From positions 54,044,494 through 54,108,493 of the forward strand of contig NC_053045.1 of NCBI RefSeq assembly GCF_003473485.1: a stretch of 64,000 nucleotides of DNA, read 5' to 3'. This document shows positions 1 to 11,600 of this stretch, piece by piece. Position 1 is the first letter of the stretch. Each line of letters starts with the position of its first letter. The stretch comes from Medicago truncatula. Lineage: Eukaryota; Streptophyta; Magnoliopsida; Fabales; Fabaceae. A model generated the notes under the pieces. It had not been told where the DNA came from. It worked only from the letters and a program-made list of their open reading frames with translations, and searched no databases. Made by a program: the position numbers and the translations under genes.

Positions 1-234
1 TTCAATTCTAGTTGATAGTTCAATCTTTTATGAAATTTTTGGGGGTTATGGTTTAAAACCTTTTTTTTTTTGTTACAATGATTTAAAACCTTTGAATTAG
101 GGCTTTTATTATTATTAAATATTAAAATAAAGTAGATTTGTTTTTAATTTTTGGCGCTTTTACAAATTTTGTTCTTTCTTAGTTTTGGAATTTGAAGGAG
201 CGTCGCTAGCAGCAGTCGAATCACGCAAGTTCAA

Positions 235-774
235 ATGGGTAACTCAAATAATCTATTTTATATATTGGTTAACATGCACTTCATCCATCTGTTATGATGT
301 ACATTTTGAGTTTAAAACCATGTGAAGATAAAATTCTTGTTGTTTTCCTGTTTTATGAAAATGCAACCTCTTGATTGAGTGTTAATATGCACATGATTTG
401 GTTATGTTTTTTTTATCTTGATTCAGTCCATTTCATTCTCTATTATTATATCCAATGCCGTTCTTCTATTCTGTTAGTTGCTATTGTTGTTGTGCCTTGT
501 TCCTTTTTTAACTTTCAATCAACCATATTAAAATAACCTCACCCTTTCATTTTTTATTTGATCAAAACATTAAACAGAATTTGCTAAGGAGCATTGTTTA
601 AATACAAACAAAAATGAAGTTGCTAAGAAACAAAAAGTAAGACGCATAGGGAGAAAGTTTCGTCTGGAGAATGTTCGTCGTGCAAGAAACAAGAACGAAG
701 TTGCCGCAGAGCGAGAGAAACAGTTTCTTGCTAATAATAAAAAAAGAGCAAGTAAGTTTTACTCAATGCTGTAA
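235..774 (+). pseudogene. Lys-rich KNEVAKK small-protein family, copy 1
   Basis: I do not recognise this family. A 4-base first exon (ATGG, 235-238) is followed by GT and a 339-bp intron. The second exon, 578-751, opens in phase and encodes a basic peptide starting MEFAKEHCLNTNKNEVAKKQ. After 751 a consensus donor (gtaagt) is present. If it is not used, the frame reads on a few codons (SKFYSML) to TAA at 772-774, giving 66 residues. The same layout recurs at 5468 (copy 2) and 12433 (copy 3), including 5' flank and intron sequence. Downstream, similarity to copy 2 stops near 1035, next to a SINE, so any 3' exons of this copy are missing. It could be a functional short gene or a truncated copy. 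No signal peptide or known domain is visible, and the composition suggests a nuclear or nucleic-acid-binding peptide at most. Confidence 0.5.
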
Positions 775-1064
775 TGATGTATTGATATGTTCTTTGCAGT
801 TATATTAATTTGGGTTAACATGTACTTCGTCCATCTGTTATGATTTACATCTTGACTTTAAAACTATGTGAACATACAATTATTTTTGCTTTCCTGTTTT
901 TATGAAAATGCAAGTTCTTGATTGAGTGTTAATATACACATATGTTTATCTTGCCATTGTTGCCAGGCTTGGGAAATTCAGCCCATTTCATTCTCTATTA
1001 TCTCCTATGGCTGTTGTGTGTTGTCTTTTTTTTATAAGCGTTAGCGCAATAAGAAGAGTGGAAC

Positions 1065-1244
1065 GGGCCGGTCTCTTCTAGCTTAACCAAGTAGGTCCTG
1101 GGTTCGAATCCAGCCTTGGGCATGCAGCAGTGTTAAAACTCTTAGGGAGAGCCTGCCGCCCATTTGGGTCCCACAATGCTCGAAGAATTAGTCTCCGTAG
1201 TTGCGCGTGGAGGATACCCGATTTACACCAAAAAAAAAAAAAAA
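1065..1244 (+). mobile_element. tRNA-derived SINE with 8-bp TSD
   Basis: A tRNA-like B box (gggttcgaatcc, near 1100) lies 30-40 bases after an A-box-like stretch. The body ends in a run of about 16 A at 1229-1244. The 8-mer agtggaac occurs immediately before (1057-1064) and after (1245-1252), as expected of a target-site duplication. The small ORFs on both strands here are incidental. Confidence 0.75.
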
Positions 1245-1252
1245 AGTGGAAC

Positions 1253-2122
1253 ACTCCGCACCCGTACGCTAATCTATACACCTTATGTTCTTTTTCCTTT
1301 TTAAGTGTCATTTTGCAATATTAACATTGTATTTTTGTACCTTTACTTTCTATTATACTCTTATTTTAATCCACCAATATATTCATATTTTTTTCACACA
1401 CTTTCTCTTTCCAATAAATTGAGTATATTATCTTTTTTCGTAAGTCTCTCTCATAACAAACAATTGTTAATTTTGAGATAACAAGAAACAAATTTTGTTT
1501 TTTAAAAAAAACTTTAGTTTACCATATATATATAGTTTTAATTAGTTTGATTGAAAAAGATAAGAGTAATTAACAAATGATGTAATCGACAAATCGTACT
1601 TTTAAAATTTCAAAAGATTATTAAATAGAAAAGCTAAATCCGCATTCAAACGACACTTAAAAAAGAACGAACGTAAACATAATTATCAATATTTGAAAGA
1701 AGCAAAATTTCATGAAATAGCAAATTTTTTCTATGACGATGCTATATTGATGGTGTTTTAAAATCAATAACAAAAATAAGAATTTTTTGTTATACTTGTT
1801 ATATTATTATTGTAAAAAGATAAATATAATTCGTTGAGTTTGTTACATTTTTTTGAAAGTTATAAATATCTATTCTTATAATTTTTAATCTATATAAAAA
1901 AAATTATTTAAAATGTATTCCATTATTTTCTCCAGCAGCCGATCGAATTGTTTTCTGTTGCAAACATAAATTATTCAGATTGCATAGTTTTCGGAAACTA
2001 TAACATTTGTTACAAAAACAAATTTACATATAAGAAATTAAAATAGATTTACGGTACCTAAAAAAATCAATTTAGGTTTGCTCTCTTCCCTTCCCATCCC
2101 AGGTTCGTTTGAGTGTAGCAAG
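1253..2122. other. Gene-free AT-rich stretch
   Basis: Very AT-rich sequence between the SINE and the LTP-like gene. I see no exon with coding character and no clear repeat ends. Confidence 0.5.
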
Positions 2123-3738
2123 ATGGCAAAATTGATCACTGTGTTATCAATATTTCTAATTGTATTGATATCCAAATGCAATTCCTTGATGCCATTTTCA
2201 ACTATACATTGTAAATCAATTATAACTGATATGATGGGGGAGTGTAAACCATATTACATGGACCAAAATTCACAACCATATGATTCATGTTGTTCTGCAT
2301 TTCTTACGGTTGCATTTGTGATATTAAATTGGAAGAAATCGACAATTTACCTTTCGATGCCACAAACACGGCCAACTTGCTTACTCTTAGTGGAGTATCC
2401 CTCTCCTGTCAAGGTAAATAATTAACTCTTAACTCTTTTATCTTTTCTTGTTTTATGTATTGATAATTATGTTTACATTGTTTGATGCTAATAAGGTTAG
2501 TACCACTGCTCCATCCCTCGGTACGTAAACTATGCTTTTCTTTTATTAGGTATAGGGAGACACCAACCATTTATCTCTCGTCACTTATATGAACATTTTC
2601 AATTGTATTTTTATTTGTTGTCACGCCAACATTAATATTTAGCTTATATTTGAATTAATCACATCAAAAGAAATCAATCAATATAGTGTTGAAAAAGTTG
2701 AAAGGAACCTGAGTTTGATTCCTAGAGTCACCTATTTAAGAGATAGTCTACTTGTGAAAAAAGAGTTAGCCAATATTAACTTAGTATTAGTTGATCCGTT
2801 TGGACCTTAGGAGATGATTGATTGATTGAGATCTGTTGTGAAGAGCGGTTGAGCTTTAGTTCTTTTGATGCGTGTCCTTCTCCCCTGGTCTCGGTGTACC
2901 TACATGTTCTCCGAAGCCCAAATCAATAAGGAGTTCAAGAAAGTATGTGGCTATATCATGGGTAAGAAATATCATACCTGACCCAAGGATTGAGCAAGGG
3001 TATATATAGTGGATACGTATGATTTTAACTCATAGTCCTTTATCTATATAGCTGTCCTTAAGGGGATGTGAGTGACAATCAGAGTGGTCTGCTGCATAAG
3101 ATTCAGAATAGGAGGTGAGGAACTCTCGATTTAGACCATAATCCAATAGGATTTAGGGCATGTCCATCGTATCGTGTCACTTGCTATTGGGGCTCAGGTC
3201 GGAACTGATCCCAATCGAATTGAATCTTGGGTCACCCCAAAACATTAGTCTTATAAAGGATCCAAAAGTCTAAGCTCCAAACAAATTTCATCTTTCTTGA
3301 AAGCATGTAAATCACTTTAAAACTGATCATGATTTCAACAGAGTCAAAGTTGGAAATAGTTGTTGTATTCAATTAATAGTTTTAATGAATTTATGTTTGT
3401 TATGTGATATTGTAGTTGATGCTCCTAAACTATATGCTTTAGAGAGTTTGGTTTCCAGTTTGGCTCCTAAAAGTGCAAGTTCATCACAGCCCCCTCCACA
3501 ACAGAGTTCAAAGTCACTTTCAAGTTATGCTCCAAATTCTCCATTGTTACTGACAGCACCAGCACCAATGCAAGAGGCAAATGACAATGATGTGCCAGCT
3601 CCTCCATCACCAAATCAAGCGCCAATACACGTGCCAGATGACGGTTCAATCCATTTTTTTCTATTGTTAATTTTCTTGGCGTCGGTTTTTGTGATATTTA
3701 GCTTGATTAAAGTTAATGCAGATGCTTATGCACAATGA
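2123..3738 (+). pseudogene. Non-specific lipid-transfer-protein-like (LTPG type), frameshifted
   Basis: Exon 1 (2123-2413) starts with a hydrophobic signal peptide (MAKLITVLSIFLIVL) followed by a Cys pattern C-x10-C-x14-CC, typical of plant lipid-transfer proteins. After the CC pair the frame breaks near 2310. The expected continuation (CDIKLEEIDNLPFDATNTAN) is in another frame up to a good donor at 2414. A 20-bp exon may follow at 2501-2520, but its phase does not join cleanly to exon 3. Exon 3 (3416-3738) encodes a Ser/Pro-rich linker and a hydrophobic C-terminus, as in GPI-anchored LTPs that carry lipids at the plasma membrane or cell wall. The intron at 2521-3415 holds low-copy-looking sequence that may be an old LTR insertion. 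Two lesions suggest a pseudogene, though an unusual splice pattern cannot be excluded. Confidence 0.6.
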
Positions 3739-3744
3739 ACAAAT

Positions 3745-4112
3745 ACGACATAGAGACGGACATGTCGACACCAAATGGTTGTGAAGGCTTTCAATCATGC
3801 TGTTGGTATTCCTTGGAGAATGCAAGCTAGATGGCAAAATTGTTTGCAAATTTGCACCCATATCACTTGTAAATGCACTCACATTCTTAGAGAGGGAAAC
3901 TTAGTAGCTGATTCCTTAGCTAAAAATGCACAAAATCATGCTATGTTCTCCTCTCAGTGGTGGGAGCTTCCTCCCACTTTTGTGCAGTCTTTGCTTTTTA
4001 GAGATAGTTTAAGTTTGCCTTTTTCTAGAATTTCTATGGACTAATCTTTGTTATAGGTTCAGGCCTCTCCTGTTTTTTTAATAAATTTCCCTGCTTGATC
4101 AAAAAAAAAAAT
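3745..4112 (+). mobile_element. 5'-truncated LINE 3' end (RNase H C-terminus)
   Basis: The frame at 3775-4044 reads like the C-terminal part of the plant LINE RNase H domain (RVT_3): a W..CLQ segment, then a THILREGNLVADSLAKN motif, then WW.LPP.F. It ends with TAA, a short 3' UTR and a poly-A tract at about 4101-4112. The 5' boundary is uncertain, and I found no convincing target-site duplication. It begins only a few bases after the stop of the LTP-like gene. Confidence 0.7.
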
Positions 4113-4439
4113 ATATCAACCCAAATCTCTCCAAAGGCATGTGACAGTATAAACATTTAGTAGTACAATGGAAAGTGATGGTGTAAAAATGGACCTCAAA
4201 CCAACACTCACCGTCATAATTGCTTTCTATCCACTGGCGACCATATAAAACCAAAGACATAAAAGAGCTTGTGTATGGAATTTGGATCCCAAATGTTTAT
4301 TAAGTACATTATAGCTCAAATAAGACTCTAATTCAACATTACAAAAACATTACATTCCCCTAAATGTGTTAACTAACATTGCCATGACACAGATAAATGT
4401 TACCAAAACAAATGTCATTATCAACCCGGATATAATTGG

Positions 4440-4735
4440 TCTCAAATAACAGAGGAAGAGTATGTTTGAATTGATTTATTTGAGCTTATGTACTAGTATA
4501 AAAACTTGTGAGATTGTCTGAAAGAGTTTATAAACAGAACTTATGACATGTTGATAAGTTGTTTTCAACTTATATTCATAAGCTCTTCGGGATAACTTAT
4601 GAAAACAACTTACTTGTATAAAAACAGTTTGGCTTTATTTTTTCTTTTGTTCTAGAAATAGCTTACACATAAACACTTATATAATTATCGCTTATACTAT
4701 AAGTGCTTAACTAAATTGATTATCCAAACGGTCCC
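4440..4735. repeat. Foldback MITE-like element (ataagtgctta type)
   Basis: Contains several inverted copies of 'agcttat/ataagct' and 'ataagtgctta' blocks, and ends with 'ttatccaaacggtccc'. Related sequences occur at 15960-16141, 20640-20790, 38484-38740 and about 54720-54850. It occupies the position where the missing 3' part of CAS would be expected. Confidence 0.5.
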
Positions 4736-4764
4736 AATCCCAAAAATCAATGAATTAAGCAAAC

Positions 4765-5314
4765 CTTAGCAGCAGTTTGTGTATCAAGACCAAAGCTCTG
4801 AAGTGCTTCTTGGACGCCTCAGAGAAAGCTGGAGAAGCAAATTTCAAGGCCTCTTGTCCAGCCTGCTGCACAATTGGCAACGTCGTATCGAAGCCAGGCT
4901 TCAAAGCACTCCCTACAGCTTCAGAAACATGTTGTGCTGAGTCCAAAAAACCAGAACCAACCACCTGAACCTGATCAATAGTCTGCTCCACCTAAATAAA
5001 ATAAAAAATGCATTTCTAGTTAAAGGGCATGAATGTAAAATTGAAGGAAGTTGGTAAAGTTTGAAACTTTGGAAGAAAAACTTTACTTGGGTGAGAGAAG
5101 AAACAATTTGGTCCTTGGAGATGTTGACAGCAGCTCTAGCTTCATTTGGAGGGATGAAGAGAGTAAGTAGTGAAATGGTGGTTGATGTTGGTAACGATAT
5201 GCGTCTAAGTTGAGGTTTTGAGAAGGTGGTGATTGTGTGAGGTAAGGTAGAAGGAGATGGAAGAGAAGGTTTTGGTGTTGGTAGTGAAGCCATAGCTGCA
5301 ATCTCCATCGCCAT
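4765..5314 (-). pseudogene. CAS: Calcium-sensing receptor, chloroplastic (CAS), 5' fragment
   Basis: CAS is a thylakoid protein involved in Ca2+-dependent stomatal and light-stress signalling. Exon 1 (5314-5087, 76 codons) encodes a Ser/Thr/Pro-rich chloroplast transit region, then EARAAVNISKDQIVSSLTQ. Exon 2 (4991-4765) encodes VEQTIDQVQVVGSGFLDSAQ and the conserved SPAFSEASKK block. The two exons join in phase 0 with consensus splice sites. Right after SEASKK one base appears lost near 4804. The expected reading (LQSFGLDTQTAAK) is in the next frame up to the donor at 4764, while the actual frame runs to a stop at 4755. The transmembrane and rhodanese-like parts, about two thirds of the usual ~390 residues, are absent and replaced by a foldback repeat. 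This is a truncated duplicate. A short shared 5' region separates it from the divergent small-protein copy starting at 5468. Confidence 0.8.
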
Positions 5315-5467
5315 TGTTGGAAGAGTGAAGTGGAGTAGTGTTTGTGTTTGTGTTTGTAGTGTGATTAGAGATGTGTTGCCAATTTTGTTCTTTCACATCA
5401 GTTGCGGCCTCTGTTTGAAGTTTGAATTACGAGCGTTTCCAGCAGCAGTTGCATCTAACAAGCAAAA

Positions 5468-6795
5468 ATGGGTAAGTCAATCACCTTTTTTCATCTTGGT
5501 TAACATGCACTTAATCCATCTGTTATGATTTACCTTATGAGTTTAAAACCATGTGAAGATACAATTCTTTTTGTTTTCCTTTTTTATGAAAATGCAACCT
5601 CTTGATTGAGTGTTAATATGCACATAATTTGGTTATGTTTATTATCTTGATTGATTCAGTCCATTTCATTCTCTATTATTATTTTCTTTGCAGTTATGTT
5701 GGGTTAACATGTACTACTTGATCCATCTGTTATGATTTACGTTTTGACTTTAAAACTATGTGAAGATACAATTATTCACAAATAAGTTTTCCTGTTTTAT
5801 GAAAATCCAAGTTCTTGATTGAGTGTTAAAATGCACATATGTCTATCTTGCCGTTGTTGCCAGACTTGGGAAATTCAGCCCATTTCATTCTCTATTATCT
5901 CCTATGGCTGTTGTGTGTTGTCTTTTTTTTTCTTTCTTTCTTTTTAACACTTTCAGCCATATTAAAATAACCTCACCTTCATTTCTTATTTCATAAAAAC
6001 ATTAAACAGAATTTGGTAAGAAGCGTAGTTCAAAAAACAACAAAAATGAAGTTGGTAAGGAGCATAGATGCAGAGTTTCGTTTGATGTTCAAGAAAAAGG
6101 GACTAAGTAAGTTTACTCAATGCTGTAATGTTGTATTAATTAATATATTATTTGCAGTTAAATTAATTTGAGTTAACATGCACTCCATCCATCTGTTATG
6201 ATTTAGATTGACTTTAAAATCATTTGAAGACACAATTCTTTCTGCTTTCCTGTTTTATAGAAATGCAACCTCTTGATTGAATGTTAATATGCACATAAGT
6301 TGGTTATGTTTATCTTGGTATTGCGGCCATACTTTGGAAAGGTTATGCTTATCTTGGTATTGTTTCCATACTTTAGAAATTCAGCTCATTTAATTGCTCC
6401 ATCCATTCCAATGATAAGTTGTTTTGACAGATTAAGAAATGCAATTAATGTTCTATAGAAAAATGAAAGTATATAGGGAAGAGAAATTTGAAATATTGAA
6501 AGAAGAGAGAATATTAAAAAGTGAAGGGTATAATAGAAAATGACTTATAATTTGGGACGGGAGGAGCAATTAAATGATGTCTTCTATTTTGTTTTTGGTT
6601 ATTATGCCTCATCTTTTTCTTTTTTCAAGTTTCAGCCATATGAAATTATCTCACCCTTTCGTTTTTTATTTTTTGAAAACATTTAACAGATGGATACCTA
6701 TTCCTCATACGTGTGATTGCTACAAGATGCATCTTAAGGCAAGTTCTTCTGGAAATCTTAACTATGTTTATGAGGCCTTTAGCATTGCTTTTTAA
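5468..6795 (+). CDS. Lys-rich KNEVAKK small-protein family, copy 2
   Basis: Same architecture as copies 1 and 3: ATGG exon (5468-5471), intron, second exon 6010-6106 starting MEFGKKRSSKNNKNEVGK, and third exon from 6690. Here exon 2 ends in phase 2 rather than phase 1. The third exon nevertheless continues in frame (KWIPIPHTCDCYKMHL...) to TAA at 6793-6795, giving a conceptual 68-residue protein. The intron before exon 3 aligns with that of copy 3 but carries a Stowaway-like MITE (6393-6570). A further acidic reading frame at 6864-7000 (EEL, DSDD, DIDSD motifs) ends at a possible donor and could be another exon, but I find no acceptor for it. Function unknown; expression is not shown by sequence. 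Confidence 0.45.
6393..6570. mobile_element. Stowaway-like MITE (TA target)
   Basis: 178 bp with terminal inverted repeats (attgctcc at one end, ggagcaat at the other) and TA on both sides (6391-6392 and 6571-6572). The internal 'cttataatttgggacggga' end resembles the element at 55384. It interrupts an intron of copy 2 that is otherwise alignable to copy 3. Confidence 0.75.
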
Positions 6796-8803
6796 ATAAG
6801 TTTTAGAAAAATAGTTTCTTTGTGCATACTTGAATTCCATAATATCAATTTCCAAACCAACATTTGGACTCTGTCAATGATGATTTTACTCATTTGGATT
6901 CGGATGATGAACAGTTTCGTGAGAATGCTTTACCGGAGAAGGAAGAGTTGGAGGCTGATATTGATAGTGATGTGGCTACTACATTAGTTGATGAAAGCAG
7001 TAAGAGTACTTTCTGCATGTTTGTTGAACTGTATTACTGTCTGTCTCTTTGAAAGACAAACATCAATTTTAGTGGATGGTCATTGAATTACATGTGAATG
7101 ATGTAAACTAGTCTTACACCCGATCGATTTTTTTTTTCCTTCAATTAAATAATTACATAAAATAATTTATATTTTAAACTGTTTTAAATTTATCATAATA
7201 GTTTAAGAGTAAACAAAATAAAATCACACATAAAAGTACAAATTTTAATAATCATAGTTTAAGATGGTCTTAAAATAAGAATAACAGTAAAAAAGAGTAC
7301 ATTGTGGCCAAAGCATTCCATCTCAATCATAAATCATAATTGACCTACGTCTCTCTTTTTCTTTTACTGTAGATATTCGTCTCTACTCTAGACATTTTTT
7401 ATATGCAAAGGACTCGTAATTCTATGATAAACTTACTCCAAAGCCTTGCAATAAACATCATTCATAATGTATTTATTAGTTGTACCAAAGTTAGTTACTC
7501 CAAACCTTGCCTAAAGTTACCCATTACATAAATTTACACATCACATAAATACCAATTAATACTGGTATTCTTATAGTCATATGATATCTACAAATTTTTC
7601 CCACAATCTGTCTATGTCTAAATTTTTATTGATATCATTCATGTCGTCCTGTCTTAAAAGAGAGACCAACCCACCAAGATAGCTGCAGCATGTTAGACAA
7701 AAAATAAGCACTGGAATGAAAAATCCTAATACAATATACCATCATAATGTGTTATGCATACTAAGTAGTTTAGAGGGATGGTTAGTTTGTTTTTCTGTTA
7801 GGTTAGTTTGTTATCCTTACATGTTTCATTCTAGTTAGTAATTTTCAGCTCAAGTCCACTTTGTATCTTAAGTAGAGTGCAAGCAAAAAACTACAATTTT
7901 CACCTATAAAATAGAATTTGATAAACACAAATCAAGATAATCCAACAAGAAAAGTTATTCATACTGATTCAATTCACAGTGCGTCAGAATTAAGAGATTA
8001 TTAATTATATACTTAGTATAATTGCCAAGAGCATACTTGGAGGAACTAAAAATGACAAACAGAGACACCCATTATGTGACAAATATTCAAATATTAATTT
8101 TTAATTTGAATATGAAATTAAAAGAAGCATGTGGGTTCTGTTTGTTTTCGGGCTTTTGAGGTGTGAAATTTGTTTGTAGGCTGTTGGAATTTTGTCTATG
8201 GGGTACTTGTCATTTAAACACAGTTCATTTTCAAATATATTATTAACCACAATAATACCATCTTATGTCACCTCATTCCCTTGGATTTTTCTTCAACAAC
8301 TTGAAGATCTCATTCTAGTTACAGACTCAAGTCTCAAAGTACCATGCATCGTGCCCTACTTTTAAATGTGCTAGTAATCTACCTCATGGTCATGAATAAT
8401 ATGATGGATAAAGAAGACAAAAATATGAGAGAATACATATATGTGACATGGAAAATTGAGAATTTGTGAAAAATCAACATTAGTCTTCATCTAAACGACT
8501 AAACCGTTTAAATTTCATTTTTTTTTTAGAATATGTATACTATTCATCATTCTATTTAACCACATTTTAGTTATGTTTATCAAAATATAAACGATTGGTA
8601 TTTCCTCACACTTGCATGAATCCAATTTGAATCAGATGCCTTCTTCAAAGAAGAAAACAAAACCAAAATCTGACAAACAACATGTTATTAATTTAATTAA
8701 TTACCTCATTCATGAACCTCATTGTTACATAAGCATTTAATTTCTTATTGATCAATTAGTCCACAACTTCTTTTCATAAACAAACTCTTTTTCTCAGACT
8801 CTC
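6796..8803. other. Intergenic; possible acidic exon at 6864-7000
   Basis: Apart from the acidic 62-codon frame at 6864-7052 mentioned under copy 2, this stretch is AT-rich with no coding signal. The last few hundred bases are the presumed ERF promoter and 5' UTR. I could not assign a TATA box with confidence. Confidence 0.4.
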
Positions 8804-9418
8804 ATGGAAAACAAAGACACCTTAAAATTTCCACACCAAACTCACAAAAACAACAATATTTCTTTGATCCCTCATGAAATAGACAAACCCTATGAGAACA
8901 AAGAAAGAAACACTATTAAGAAGATTCCAAAAACATCAAACAAAGGTCATCAGAAAAAGTATCTAGGAGTGAGGCAAAGGCCATCAGGAAGATGGATAGC
9001 TGAGATCAAAGACTCATCACAGAAACTAAGACTATGGTTAGGTACTTTTGATAGAGCAGAAGATGCTGCTCTGTCATATGATTCTGCTGCAAGGCTTCTT
9101 AGAGGAAGAAATGCCAAAACTAACTTTCCAAATACTCATGAACAAGATTTCAGCATTTTAGGGAAGAATCCTAGAGCTTTTCAGCTTCTTAAGCATGCAA
9201 TGATGAAGAACCATGCAGTTTCTTCATCATCATCTGTTTATTCCACTGTCATGATGCCATGGAAAAATGACCAACTTGACGCGATTGTTGAAGAAACTAT
9301 AGTTTGTTCTATTCCTGATGATGAAGGTTCTACAGCTGCAGGGTGTAGTGGAATTTCATTTGGAAATTCTAAGGTTTATTCTTCTGTTGTTGTTGCTCCT
9401 TCTTTCAGCGCTTCTTAA
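8804..9418 (+). CDS. AP2/ERF-family transcription factor
   Basis: A single-exon gene for 204 residues, predicted to bind GCC-box-like DNA in the nucleus. The AP2/ERF domain lies at about residues 52-109: [14 protein letters not shown], then [30 protein letters not shown] and TNFP. In the position-14/19 scheme it has Ile14 and Asp19, as opposed to Val/Glu in DREB proteins. The VRQRPSGRW and AEIKDSSQK wording is closer to the RAP2.11/ERN branch than to ordinary ERFs, which have RPWGKWAAEIRDP. The N-terminal 50 residues are Lys/Asn-rich. The C-terminus has a Ser run and an acidic patch (PDDEG) that may be regulatory; no EAR motif is seen. The start is the first ATG in an open frame, after a pyrimidine-rich leader. 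I am sure of the family and not of the orthologue. Confidence 0.93.
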   Translation: MENKDTLKFPHQTHKNNNISLIPHEIDKPYENKERNTIKKIPKTSNKGHQKKYLGVRQRPSGRWIAEIKDSSQKLRLWLGTFDRAEDAALSYDSAARLLRGRNAKTNFPNTHEQDFSILGKNPRAFQLLKHAMMKNHAVSSSSSVYSTVMMPWKNDQLDAIVEETIVCSIPDDEGSTAAGCSGISFGNSKVYSSVVVAPSFSAS

Positions 9419-10499
9419 TTCTCATTGTTAATTAATTAAATAACCCCTTAAACAAGTATGTTTTAAGTATTCATTCTTCTTCATTTTGTTTATTTCCAGT
9501 TATTAATTTATTTATGTTCACTATATGTTACATATGCATGCTGCCACTATATATCTGATTGATGTACACAAATTTATGCTTTTATTTCTCGATCTAATTA
9601 TAATGTTGTGTGCGTCATAAGATTTTTCATATTTTCATCGATCCTTGTATTGTGTATATCTTTGGGAAGTTTTTAAAATAAGATACACAAACGACTGCAA
9701 CATTAATCTTTTTTGATGTCTTCACGACTTCAGGACTGCAATCTGGGCAAGATTATGGTCATATTATCAGTAATCCATCATTATATCAAAGATTGTGCTG
9801 CGACGTTGTTCGTGATTTAATACCTAATACAAGTGTATTCTTTTCCTTTACATATGTAACTCTTCTTTTCTTGTGGTGATTATCAAATGAATGTTGGTTC
9901 CTAAAAGACAAAAAAGAGGGAATGAGATGCAGAATTAAAATAAATGTTTACAAAAGGCCAAGGACGTGAATCATGTGCAGTAGAACTTGCGGTTGGTGGC
10001 AATATAGTACTATACTAGAACTTGGAAGACGTAACTGTTAAGAAAAAATTGTATTCATGTTGTCTTGTATATTGATAAAAATTATGATTGGGTACTTGAT
10101 TAAATTTGAGGGAAAAGTTCAAGGAAAAGACTAAAGTTTTGTGGCAAAAACCGATAATCCGAAAAGAATCATAGATCAGAGATGGAGGGAGTAAAAACAA
10201 AATATATAAAATAGAAACTGATTCATCTATCACATTAGAATGTTGTCCTAATCTTGCTCCGTTTATTGTTAAAAGGAATGGAAGTATTTCTAGAAAACTT
10301 ACAATTTTATTGATTTCAAATGTCGAGTACAAGGAGGAATTTACAAGTGCTAATAGATAACTCTATACACACTTGTAGGAGCTTCCTTAATACACACTTC
10401 TAGATACATTCCACACTTTTCTAGAGTAAGTACTTTTAGATTATTCTAACTTTCAAATTATAATTAAGAAGCTCCCAATACTCCTTTGTATTTCTTATG
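9419..10499. other. ERF 3' flank and intergenic DNA
   Basis: The first 250 bases are probably 3' UTR. The rest is AT-rich with no coding or repeat structure I can name. The 105-codon minus-strand frame at 10015-10332 has no recognisable features. Confidence 0.4.
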
Positions 10500-11600
10500 A
10501 ACCCTAATAGGACTTGGTTGAGGCGGTGGAAGAAGGCTTCAAACATTTTAACCTCTGATAAGAAATGGTTCTTGTTTGCCTCAATAGTCTCAACTCTATT
10601 GCCTAGGAAATATGAGCCTTCAGTGTAGAGTATGAAGGCTTGCCGTCCATGACAAAGAAGGCAGATTTCACTTCCTTTTGTCCCACCACAACATCGGCTA
10701 TAAGAACTCCATAGGCATTAGATTTTTCACCCGTGAAGCTAGCCATTTTCATATTGGTTGGGATCAAGTCTTCCATGTTCTTTCCCGGCTTCTTTGAAGT
10801 TAGAAACGACATAACATTTACAACTACACCGCCATTAATGGAGACTCGACTAGACATTTTTCCATTGACAGAAGTTATGATGAACTAAGGCTTAAGATGT
10901 TTTACCATGTCTCGGACGGCCTTTTCAAATAACATACCTTCAGTTTCCTTTCTTTCGGCTAAGGCGGCCCATTTAGTGTCTTCAACGAAAACATCACCTT
11001 CTAGTTCTCTTAGCTGAATATTGCCTCCTCATATTCCAAAGGGATCAAGTTGATGGTGTCTATTTCTACCATGACGATGTCGGTGTCATTATTGATCATG
11101 ATATTTAATAATGAATATTTCTTCAATTTTAGGTAATTATCATATTCTTCATCACCCCACTTTAGAAAGTCAATCGGTGTAACTATATTTTCGTACTTGT
11201 CTATCTCTAAAGAAGTTGGTAAATGAAGGGTATCCTTGCCTGATTGTTCTAGCTCATGAACGTCTAACTATGGGTGTATTAGAGATACCCTCAATAGGTG
11301 ATGTCTGGTTTATAAAGGGCCATGTCTTCTTCAGCGGTTGGATCACCAATCTTAGTATGATGAAATGCCATGTTGAGAGCTTCCAATACCTTGGAAGATG
11401 ATATTTCTTTTGTGTGGTACCTTTACTATTAGATGTAAGAGTTTGTGTCATCTTTTGTAAGAATCTTCTTTGGTGCCTCCTCTTCTGAGTTCTAGTGAGA
11501 TCCATCATGCTTATGCTTAGTGTTAGTGTTGTCTTTATAGCCTTTCGATTTACCATTCATGGAGAAGGATTTGTTCGATGGACCACCCGTTCTCATAGTC
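10500..11600 (-). mobile_element. Ty3/gypsy polyprotein remnant (protease region)
   Basis: On the minus strand, broken frames read like the gag-protease part of plant Ty3/gypsy elements. At 10603-10857 there is a block (INGGVVVNV, then GKNMEDLIPTN, then GVLIADVVVGQKEVKSAFFV) matching the retropepsin-like region, with the usual catalytic D-x-G replaced by N-G-G. Upstream pieces (DTKWAALAERKE, QLRELEGDVFVE) continue the protein, but stops occur at about 10890 and 11010. No reverse transcriptase or integrase and no LTR pair are visible, so this is an old internal fragment. Confidence 0.7.

Noticed and set aside
1078..1324. Two overlapping ORFs on opposite strands
   Set aside because: Both lie inside or across a tRNA-derived SINE and its poly-A; the translations contain homopolymer runs from the A/T tract.
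10015..10332. 105-codon minus-strand ORF
   Set aside because: No domain, signal or conserved motif; AT-driven composition and no supporting context.
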